A stretch of 64,000 nt of DNA from Candidatus Margulisiibacteriota bacterium (GTDB taxonomy: Bacteria > Margulisbacteria > WOR-1 > O2-12-FULL-45-9 > XYB2-FULL-48-7). Within the stretch, counting starts at the first letter, position 1, and each line of letters begins with the position of its first letter. A program made the position numbers and the translations under genes. Positions 23,790-32,415 of this stretch are shown in pieces. The stretch covers positions 1 to 64,000 of the forward strand of contig JALOPZ010000003.1 of the NCBI GenBank assembly GCA_025453605.1, written 5' to 3'. The notes beneath the pieces are model-generated. The model was not told where the DNA came from. It was given only the letters and a program-made list of their open reading frames with translations, and ran no database searches.

Positions 23790-24896
23790 ATGACCGGACT
23801 GAAAGAGGTTGAAGTTGTCTCGACCGGTGTCTACCTCCCAGGTAATCCCATCCCCTTCGACGAACTAGAAAGTGTGCTGGGTAAATTCGAACAAGCTCCG
23901 CCCGCGGTCAAGCGGATGGAGGGCAAGCTCCGGAGCTTGGCCAAAGGGCTGATCGGGGTCGAGTCGGTCTATTACGCGATCGATCCGCAGACCGGCCGCT
24001 TTACCGAGAATAATACGACGATGGCGGCCAAGGCGATCCGGCAGGCGCTCGACCGGGCCGGTTTGGCGGCCGGGGAGGTCGACTGCCTCCTGTACGGCAA
24101 CGCCCTCCCGGACATGCAGACGCCGCCGACCTCGACCCTGATCCAGGAGGAACTGGGGATCGAGAAGTGCGCCGAAATGGAGCTGCACTCCAATTGCTCG
24201 GCGATCAGCAAGCTCCTGCAGATCGCTCAAGACTCCATCCGGCTCGGTCGTTACCGCAATGTGGTCGTCGCTTATTCGCAAATGTCATCGGTTTACTTGA
24301 GGGCGAGTTATTATAATCAAGAGAAGGTCGGGACCGAAAGTTTTCTCCTCCGCTGGTTCCTCTCCGACGCGGCCAGCGCGATCGTTCTTAAGGCTCGGGA
24401 CAAGGTCGAGCAGGGGTTGAAACTGGAATTTGTCGATAACCAATCGATCGGCGGCAAAAAGAAGCCGGGGATGTGGCTGAACCTGGGGACGCGCAACTTT
24501 GATCTCCCCGAGGCCTACCGGACCGGCGACCATCACTTTTGCCAGGATTACCGGACGACGAATGACATCGGGCCGGCCTGTTTTTACGAGGCTTTCGAGC
24601 GTTTGATCGACCGGAGCGGTCTGCAATACGCCGATGTTGATCATGTTCTGGCCACGCTGCCGTCGAAAAAGCTCTGGGAGTACGGCAAGCTGACTTTTGA
24701 CCAGAAATACGGGGTCACCGCCGATAAATGGTTCGGCAACGCCGACAAACTGGGCTATGCCGGCGCCTCTTCGGTGATCATCGCTCTGGACGAGGCGCTC
24801 AAGAGCGGCCGGTTCAAGCGCGGCCAGCGGCTGTCAGCGGTCGTCTTTGAATCGAGTAAGTGGATGATCGGCGGTTTTATTATTAAGTATGTCTGA
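23790..24896 (+). CDS. KAS III-like thiolase-fold protein lacking His and Asn of the triad
   Basis: The 368-residue protein has the FabH-like thiolase fold with the nucleophile Cys near residue 136 (ELHSNCSAISKLL). In FabH the catalytic His lies in a PHQAN motif; here the equivalent stretch is ATLPSKK near 288, with no His. The Asn motif GNTSAAS is GYAGASS near 322, with no Asn. It can probably still form an acyl-enzyme, but decarboxylative condensation is doubtful; an acyltransferase role is possible. Its 3' end overlaps the histidine kinase gene by eight bases. No other fatty-acid gene is near. Start chosen at 23790, where the fold begins. Confidence 0.75.
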   Translation: MTGLKEVEVVSTGVYLPGNPIPFDELESVLGKFEQAPPAVKRMEGKLRSLAKGLIGVESVYYAIDPQTGRFTENNTTMAAKAIRQALDRAGLAAGEVDCLLYGNALPDMQTPPTSTLIQEELGIEKCAEMELHSNCSAISKLLQIAQDSIRLGRYRNVVVAYSQMSSVYLRASYYNQEKVGTESFLLRWFLSDAASAIVLKARDKVEQGLKLEFVDNQSIGGKKKPGMWLNLGTRNFDLPEAYRTGDHHFCQDYRTTNDIGPACFYEAFERLIDRSGLQYADVDHVLATLPSKKLWEYGKLTFDQKYGVTADKWFGNADKLGYAGASSVIIALDEALKSGRFKRGQRLSAVVFESSKWMIGGFIIKYV

Positions 24897-27393
24897 GACG
24901 CTGATCTTCACTCTTTATCCGAACAGCGGTTTTTTTCTCCCTTTATTCGCGGTCGCGCTGGTCAACTTGAGCCTGGGGGGCTTTGTCTTAAAAACGGCCC
25001 CCCGCAGCGATACCGCCCGCTCTTTTTTCTGGTTTTGTCTTTGCGTTGCTTTCTGGGTCGGCAGCTATGCGGTCGGGAACCTTGATCTTAATCCGGGGTT
25101 GACGGTGCTGGCCGCCTACGGCGTGATCCTCGGGGCTTTGCCGATCCCGTTCATCTTCCTGCTCCTGTGCAGTTGTTTTCCGGAAGGGAACATCCCGTTC
25201 AAGCCTTATCAATTATTCCTGCTGATCTTGCCTTCCCTGGTGCTGCTCCTCTCTTTTCCGACCGGCCAACTGGTCACTGCCGCGATCACGCCCGACCACG
25301 GCCTGCTGATCAAACTGGGCAGTTTTCACCAACTATATATGATGCACATCACGCTTTATTTTTTGGCGGGAACCACTTTGCTGGTTTACCGCTATTCCCT
25401 GGCTAAAACATCCGAGAAAGTCCGGGACTGGTATTTCTTTGCCGGTTTGCTGCTGGCGGCCGGGGTAGGTTACGGCTTTAGCGCCTTCGCGGTTATCCTG
25501 GGCTGGTACAGACTGATCATGCTCGGACCGTTGGGGACGATCTTTTTGATCGTGTTCACGACTTACGCGATCCTTAAATACCGCTTGATGGATGTTACCC
25601 TGGTGATCAAAAAAACCACCACCTATTCGCTGGTCACCACCGGGATCACTTTTACCTATGTGATCGTGGTGATGGGCTTTGAGTACCTGTACCGTTCCTG
25701 GCTCGGTTACTATTCGTTCTGGGCGGCAGTGCCGGCGGCGCTGGTGATCGCCATCACTTTTGTCCCGCTGCGCGACCGGCTGCAAAGCGTGACCGACCGC
25801 TTCTTTTTCCGTCGGGTCACCGAATACCAGAAGATCATCCGCGAGATCACCCGGACCATGTCGTCGGTCACCGATCTGCACACCCTGTTCCGCTTGATCG
25901 ACCGGACGATCGTCCGGGTAATGTGCATCAAGAACGCTTCCGTTCTCCTGCTGGAAGAGAAAGAAGGCTGTTTCCTGGTTGAGAAGATCAACGGCTTGCC
26001 GGTCGCGATCAGTGGCCAGAAACTGGCGCTGGAGGATCCGCTGGTTTCCTACCTGGAGGAAAAGAAAGATGCGGTCGTGCTGGAAGAGCTGCGCAGTCAG
26101 CTGGCCGGCGAGACCATTACGCCGGGGCTCAAGGAGAAATTGGAGCGGGTCCAGGCCAAGATGATCGGCTTTGAAGCGGCGGTGACCATCCCCTCGTTCC
26201 TCAAGGGAAAACTGGTCGGCATTCTCAATCTGGGCGAGAAATTGTCCGGCGAAATGTACAGTCCGGACGATCTGGAGCTGCTGCTGACGATGGCCTCCGA
26301 AGCGGCGATCGCCATCGAGAACGCCAAGCTCTACCGTGACGTGACCGAGACCCGCGATTACCTGGACAGCCTGGTCCGGGGGAGCAGCGACGCGATCATT
26401 ACGCTCGACCTGAACGGGGAGATCCTGAGCTGGAACGAGGGGGCCCGGGCTATTTTCGGTTACGAGCCGGAAGAGCTGATCGGCCAGCGGCCGCCGTTCC
26501 TTCAACCGGAGGAGCTCAGCGGCATGATCGCCCGGGTCCTGCGCGGCGAAGAGCTCAAAGCGGTCGAGATCAAGCGGCGCGTTAAGGGGGGAAGGGAGAC
26601 GCCGCTGCTGTTGACCATGTCGCCGATCCGGGACCGGACGGTCGGGATCATCGGCGTTTCCACCATCATCAAGGATATTGCCGAGTTGCGCAAGGCCGAC
26701 GTCATGAAGCAGCAGTTCCTGTCGGTCATCAGTCACGAGCTGCGGACCCCGCTCACGCCGATCAAGGGTTATATCTCCCTCTTCCTGATGGGGACGTTCG
26801 GTCAGCTGGATGAAAAACAAAAAGAGGCGCTGAAAGTGGTCTTTCACCAGAGCGAGCACCTGCAGGACCTGATCGACTCGATGATCGATATCTCCCGGAT
26901 CGAGGCCGGGAACCAGCTGCAACTGGAGAAGGAGCCGGTCTTTATCGATCAGCTGGTCGAAGAGAGCGTTAGGGCTGTCGCGTACTCGTTCCAGGAAAAG
27001 GGGGTCAAACTCGCGATCGAAAAACCGGAAAAACGCTACTGCCTGCTGGCCGACCGCAAAAAACTGCTCCGGGTCATGGCGAACCTGCTCGGCAATGCTT
27101 TGAAATTCACCCCGCGGGATGGGTCGGTCACGATCGCCCTGACCAGCACCGAAGAAGCGGTGCAGGTAACGGTCCGGGATACGGGGATCGGCATCGACCC
27201 GCTTTATCTGGATAAGGTCTTTGAACGGTTCTTTCAGATCGATTCTTCCTACACCAGGGAATCGGGCGGGATCGGCATGGGTTTGACCATTGCTTCCGAG
27301 ATCGTTCAGGCGCACCACGGCCGGGTCTGGATCGAGTCTGATGGGTTGGGGAGCGGGAGCCGAGCGAACTTCACCTTGCCGGTCAACGGTTAA
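24889..27393 (+). CDS. 7TM sensor histidine kinase with GAF and PAS domains
   Basis: The 834-residue hybrid of sensor modules begins with about seven or eight membrane helices (1-245), resembling the 7TM N-terminal region of histidine kinases. A GAF domain (about 310-475) and a PAS domain (about 485-605; GEILSWNEGARAIFGYEPEEL) follow. The HisKA dimer helix carries the phospho-acceptor His near 616 (ISHELRTPLTP), and the ATPase domain shows DTGIGI near 764 and GGIGMGL near 793. No response regulator is encoded alongside, so its output is unknown. It overlaps the KAS III-like gene by eight bases. Confidence 0.9.
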   Translation: MSETLIFTLYPNSGFFLPLFAVALVNLSLGGFVLKTAPRSDTARSFFWFCLCVAFWVGSYAVGNLDLNPGLTVLAAYGVILGALPIPFIFLLLCSCFPEGNIPFKPYQLFLLILPSLVLLLSFPTGQLVTAAITPDHGLLIKLGSFHQLYMMHITLYFLAGTTLLVYRYSLAKTSEKVRDWYFFAGLLLAAGVGYGFSAFAVILGWYRLIMLGPLGTIFLIVFTTYAILKYRLMDVTLVIKKTTTYSLVTTGITFTYVIVVMGFEYLYRSWLGYYSFWAAVPAALVIAITFVPLRDRLQSVTDRFFFRRVTEYQKIIREITRTMSSVTDLHTLFRLIDRTIVRVMCIKNASVLLLEEKEGCFLVEKINGLPVAISGQKLALEDPLVSYLEEKKDAVVLEELRSQLAGETITPGLKEKLERVQAKMIGFEAAVTIPSFLKGKLVGILNLGEKLSGEMYSPDDLELLLTMASEAAIAIENAKLYRDVTETRDYLDSLVRGSSDAIITLDLNGEILSWNEGARAIFGYEPEELIGQRPPFLQPEELSGMIARVLRGEELKAVEIKRRVKGGRETPLLLTMSPIRDRTVGIIGVSTIIKDIAELRKADVMKQQFLSVISHELRTPLTPIKGYISLFLMGTFGQLDEKQKEALKVVFHQSEHLQDLIDSMIDISRIEAGNQLQLEKEPVFIDQLVEESVRAVAYSFQEKGVKLAIEKPEKRYCLLADRKKLLRVMANLLGNALKFTPRDGSVTIALTSTEEAVQVTVRDTGIGIDPLYLDKVFERFFQIDSSYTRESGGIGMGLTIASEIVQAHHGRVWIESDGLGSGSRANFTLPVNG

Positions 27394-27433
27394 AGGCCTA
27401 CAATTACCGGAGAGAGCGAGGAGGGGACATTTA

Positions 27434-28006
27434 ATGCCTGAACCTCTGGAACGCGCCCGGGAACTGGAAAAGGAGCTGGCCGAAAGCCGGCGGGTCGAAG
27501 AAGAATTGCGCCAGGCCAAAGAATATGCCGAAACGCTGATCCGGACCGCCAATGTGCTGGTGGTCGGGCTCGATAACCAGGGCAGGGTCACGCTGCTCAA
27601 TCAGGCGGGAGAAAAGGTCACCGGCTACCGGCAGGCGGAGGTCATCGGCAAAGACTGGTTTGAGCTGCTGGTGCCAAAAGAGAAGTATCCCCGGGTCTGG
27701 GATGAGTTCGCCAAACTGCAGCGAGCCGGTAAGGTCGTTGATAATTTTGAGAACCCGATCCTGACCAAGTCGGGGGAAGAGCGCCTGATCTCCTGGCAGA
27801 ACAGTAACCTGGTGCAGGGCGGAAAAATGACCGGCACGATCTCTTTTGGGATCGATATTACCGAACGCCGCCGGGCCGAAGAGGCGATGGCCGGCAAGGT
27901 CGCGGAACTGGAAAAATTCTATAAGGTCGCCATGGGCCGGGAAGAACGGATCATGGAATTAAAGAAAGAGAACGCGGAACTCAAAAAGAGGTTGGGCGAA
28001 ACTTGA
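27434..28006 (+). CDS. Small kinase-less PAS protein
   Basis: The 190-residue soluble protein has an N-terminal coiled coil (ERARELEKELAESRRVEEEL) and one PAS domain (about 38-155) with the usual LNQAGEKVTGYRQAEVIGK and closing DITERRRAEE. A C-terminal helix follows (REERIMELKKENAELKKRLG), related to the tails of its neighbours. There is no output domain. Start at 27434 is set by GAGGAGG. It follows the histidine kinase by 40 bases and ends in a TTGA overlap with the next gene. It is probably a detached sensor or adaptor that dimerises through its coils. Confidence 0.8.
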   Translation: MPEPLERARELEKELAESRRVEEELRQAKEYAETLIRTANVLVVGLDNQGRVTLLNQAGEKVTGYRQAEVIGKDWFELLVPKEKYPRVWDEFAKLQRAGKVVDNFENPILTKSGEERLISWQNSNLVQGGKMTGTISFGIDITERRRAEEAMAGKVAELEKFYKVAMGREERIMELKKENAELKKRLGET

Positions 28007-28905
28007 ACTCCGACCTCAGGATCATCCACCAGATGACCGTTGTCGCCCGGCGGGCCCTTTTTCCCTTATTATTCATCGTTGCCCTGGTTTCCTATTGCTC
28101 CGGCGTGCCGTATCCGCTTTTCACTTTAACTGTTATGCTCGGGGTTTATGCCGGGATCAGTTTTATCGTGGTCCGGTCCATTTCGGCCAGACCGGACAGC
28201 AGCAGGGAGAAATATTTCCTCCTGCTCTGTTTTAACCTGGTCCTCGGCGCGCTGGCTATCTATTACACCGGCGGGATCGAGAGCTTTGTCCCGCAGGCTT
28301 TAATGATCGTCGCGGTCCTGACCGGCCTGACCATGTCTTTAGGCCAGATCATGACGATCATTCTGGTTCACAGTGTCTCCTATGCGCTGGTGCTGGCCCT
28401 GGAAGCCACGGGGATAGTGCCGCACATCACTATTTTCCCCGGTTTTCTCGATCCGGCCGTTTATTCCCGGTCCCGCTATTTTCTGGTCATTCCGCTGGCC
28501 AATATCCTGTCGTTCGCCGCGATCACGCTGAACGCTTACCTGGCTGCCAGGTTATTGGAGAAAAGGGAGGCGCAGCAGCGAAGCCTGAATCTTCAGCTGG
28601 AGCAGGAAGCGCGACAGTTGAACGATCAGACGACGGAGAAGGCTGCGCTGCAGCGGGAATTGGACCGCCAGGTTGCCGCGCTCCAGGCCGTCAAAGACCG
28701 GCTGGAGAAGATGATGGTCACGCGGGAAGGTGAGCTAAAGGACCGGATCAACGAATTGGAAGCGATCAATGACCGATTGACCGGTAACATGGCGGAGAGC
28801 GAGCGGGCGATCAAGCTGGCGGTCAGGCGGGAGCTGGAACTGATCGAAATGGAAAATGAAGCGAACGAGCTGCTGGCCAGATTGGGCCGGGCGCCGAAAT
28901 ATTAG
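28003..28905 (+). CDS. Membrane sensor-like protein with long coiled coil (paralog 1)
   Basis: The 300-residue protein begins with about six membrane helices (20-190), including YYTGGIESFVPQ after the third, a motif seen in sensor regions of membrane histidine kinases. A long coiled coil (about 190-270) follows, then the tail ELIEMENEANELLARLGRAP. No enzymatic domain is present. It starts with TTG, overlapping the previous stop as TTGA. The next gene is a paralog. It may be a kinase-free sensor that couples by its coil to the histidine kinase of the cluster. Confidence 0.72.
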   Translation: MNSDLRIIHQMTVVARRALFPLLFIVALVSYCSGVPYPLFTLTVMLGVYAGISFIVVRSISARPDSSREKYFLLLCFNLVLGALAIYYTGGIESFVPQALMIVAVLTGLTMSLGQIMTIILVHSVSYALVLALEATGIVPHITIFPGFLDPAVYSRSRYFLVIPLANILSFAAITLNAYLAARLLEKREAQQRSLNLQLEQEARQLNDQTTEKAALQRELDRQVAALQAVKDRLEKMMVTREGELKDRINELEAINDRLTGNMAESERAIKLAVRRELELIEMENEANELLARLGRAPKY

Positions 28906-28922
28906 GCGGGAGGAGCGATCTG

Positions 28923-29861
28923 TTGACACCCTTGAGCCAGGAAGACAAAGAGTGGCAGAACAAGCAGGATATTGAAATTATCGTCAATAACGATAATGTC
29001 TCCCGCAAGACCCTGCTCCCCGTTCTCTTCCTGTTAATGCTTTGTTTTCTCTATTTGGGAGTTTCTTATCCCTGGCTGCAACTGTCGGTCCTGATGGCCC
29101 TTTATTTCTTTGGCGCCGGGACGGTGGTTGCGGTGATCAAGCAAGGGTGGGGATCGCCCAGGCGCTGGTATTTTTGGCTCGCCTGTTCTTTGAACTTTTT
29201 CTGCGCGGCAGCGATGCATTATACCGGCGGGATCGCCAGCTTTGTCTTTCCGATCTACAGTACGATCATGGTCATCGTGGCGCTGACCCTGCCGGGCTGG
29301 CAGGTGGCGGTGGTCCTTTTGATCGCCATTCTAACCTATCTGGCCGAGTGGTTCGGCGAGGTTGCCGGGCTGCTGCCGCGTTTTATCATTTTTCCCGAGC
29401 TGCTGCCGTCGACCAGCCTTGCCGCCTCGCCCTACATATGGGTAACGCCTTTGGCCAACGTCTTTTCTCTCTGCGCGATCGCTTACCTGACTTACCAGGT
29501 TTCTTTTCTCCTCAAGGAGCGGCGCGAAGAATTACTGGCGCTCAATAAACGGCTGCGCGGCGAAGAGCAACTAGCCCGGCGGCAGGCGGCGGAAAATCTA
29601 TCGTTACGGGAAGAGACCAAGCGAAAGATCGCCGAGCTTGAACGGTTGAAGGGGCATCTTGAGGAGTCGGTCAGGGAGCGGACGGCCTCCCTGATGGATA
29701 AGGTGATCGAGTTGGACAGGGCGGCGCAACAGTATCGGGAGAAGAATAGTGAGATCAGCGAAATGCAGGAGCTGATCACCGGGCGGGAGAAAACGGTGGA
29801 GCGGCTGAAAGCGGAGTTGAACTGTCTCCGGCAGGAGCTGGGGGAGCTGCCGAAGTCCTGA
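28923..29861 (+). CDS. Membrane sensor-like protein with long coiled coil (paralog 2)
   Basis: The 312-residue paralog of the preceding protein has six membrane helices (about 25-190) with HYTGGIASFVFPIYS in the same place, a coiled coil (190-295), and a tail ending ELNCLRQELGELPKS. The start is TTG at 28923, nine bases after GGGAGGAG; no in-frame ATG exists nearby. Tandem duplication is the simplest origin. It is the last gene of the signalling cluster before a hairpin at 29872-29898. Confidence 0.7.
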   Translation: MTPLSQEDKEWQNKQDIEIIVNNDNVSRKTLLPVLFLLMLCFLYLGVSYPWLQLSVLMALYFFGAGTVVAVIKQGWGSPRRWYFWLACSLNFFCAAAMHYTGGIASFVFPIYSTIMVIVALTLPGWQVAVVLLIAILTYLAEWFGEVAGLLPRFIIFPELLPSTSLAASPYIWVTPLANVFSLCAIAYLTYQVSFLLKERREELLALNKRLRGEEQLARRQAAENLSLREETKRKIAELERLKGHLEESVRERTASLMDKVIELDRAAQQYREKNSEISEMQELITGREKTVERLKAELNCLRQELGELPKS

Positions 29862-29866
29862 CCAAA

Positions 29867-29898
29867 GAAAAACCCCGGAGTGGGCTGTCCTCCGGGGT
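29867..29898 (-). terminator. Intrinsic terminator of gdhA (possibly bidirectional)
   Basis: ACCCCGGAG (29872-29880), a nine-base loop and CTCCGGGGT (29890-29898) form a hairpin. On the minus strand it is followed by TTTTTC, so it best serves gdhA. On the plus strand the trailing run is poor, but it may still slow transcripts from the signalling cluster. Confidence 0.8.
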
Positions 29899-29900
29899 AT

Positions 29901-29937
29901 TCTCCGTTCTATGCTCTCCGTTCTACGCTCTCCGTTC

Positions 29938-29939
<2 letters not shown>
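29901..29939. repeat. 14-bp tandem repeat at the gdhA 3' end
   Basis: Two full units TCTCCGTTCTAYGC (29901-29914, 29915-29928) and a partial third (29929-29939) lie between the terminator and the gdhA stop codon, which sits on the repeat's edge. The length of 14 is twice the heptamer period seen elsewhere in the window. Confidence 0.75.
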
Positions 29940-31397
<1,458 letters not shown>

Positions 31398-31437
31398 GTA
31401 AGGGTCTCGAATAACTCGAATTGGGGACGAATTAGTG

Positions 31438-32415
31438 ATGGAAAACTTGGACAGGAAAATAAACGCAATATTGAAACTGGTCGCCGAGGCGAAAGAGCCG
31501 ATCGGGTCGGCCGAGATCGCCGAAAAGCTAAAGGTGCAGGGGTTTGACATGCCGGAACGAACTATCCGCTATCACCTGAAGGAGCTGAGCGAAAAAGGAC
31601 TGATGAAAGGGCTCTGGAAGGAGGGGCGGGTCATTACCAGTAAGGGGATCGAGGAGCTTAGCAACGCTATGGTCTTCGACAAGGTCGGCTTTATGAACTC
31701 GCGGATCGACAACCTCTCTTACCAGATGGATTATGACCTGGAAAAAAAGAGCGGCCGGGTAATTTTGAACCTTTCGCTGCTGAAAAAAGAAGACTTTCGC
31801 CAGGCGCTTAAGATCATGGCGCCGGTCTTTGTAAAAAAATTGACCATCGGCGACAAGGTCTTGTTAGTTGAAGCCGGTAATGATCTTGGGGGGGTAACTA
31901 TCCCCGAGGGCTGGGTTGGATTTGGAACATTATGCAGCATTAACCTCAACGGTGTTTTGCTCAAACACGGGATCGCCATGGAGCCGAGAATGGGGGGGCT
32001 TTTACAGATCGAGAGCGAACGGCCGGTCCGTTTTACCGCGATCATCAATTATGACGGGACGACTCTTGACCCGCACGAAGTGTTTATCAAAAGCCGGATG
32101 ACCAGCGTTGGGGCCGCGACGTCAGGGGCTGGCAAGGTTCTGGCCGGTCTCCGGGAGGTCCCGGCGGCGACAGTCCACGAAACAGAGGCGATCATCCGCA
32201 AGATCGAATCGGCCGGGTTCGGCCGCGTTTTGCTGATCGGCAAGCCGGGCCAAACGGTCCTGGGGATCCCGATCGGTGGCGAGCGGGTCGGGATCGTTGT
32301 CCCCGGCGGCTTGAACCCGATCGCCGCGGTCGAGGAGGCCGGGATCGAAACCGCCAGCAAAGCGTTATCGGCCCTGGTCGACGCGGACCAGCTGGTTGAT
32401 TTTTCCGACCTATGA
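31438..32415 (+). CDS. nrpR: NrpR-like nitrogen regulator (HTH plus NRD/DUF128)
   Basis: The 325-residue protein has an N-terminal winged helix (about 1-75; ERTIRYHLKELSEKGLM) and one NrpR regulatory domain (DUF128, about 80-320; VGFGTLCSINLNGVLLKHGI, GLREVPAATVHE, GIPIGGERVGIVVPGGLNP). NrpR is the repressor of nitrogen genes in methanogens, released by 2-oxoglutarate. The HTH plus single NRD layout matches the DNA-binding subunit form. It is divergent from gdhA, with a palindrome in the promoter between them. Start ATG at 31438; a GTG at 31435 is equally possible. The stop overlaps the next ATG. Confidence 0.88.
   Translation: MENLDRKINAILKLVAEAKEPIGSAEIAEKLKVQGFDMPERTIRYHLKELSEKGLMKGLWKEGRVITSKGIEELSNAMVFDKVGFMNSRIDNLSYQMDYDLEKKSGRVILNLSLLKKEDFRQALKIMAPVFVKKLTIGDKVLLVEAGNDLGGVTIPEGWVGFGTLCSINLNGVLLKHGIAMEPRMGGLLQIESERPVRFTAIINYDGTTLDPHEVFIKSRMTSVGAATSGAGKVLAGLREVPAATVHETEAIIRKIESAGFGRVLLIGKPGQTVLGIPIGGERVGIVVPGGLNPIAAVEEAGIETASKALSALVDADQLVDFSDL

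Noticed and set aside
25333-27600. Open frame of about 750 codons antisense to the histidine kinase
   Set aside because: Composition is Asp/Arg/Gln/His-rich low complexity typical of antisense shadows; the plus-strand gene has full kinase motifs.
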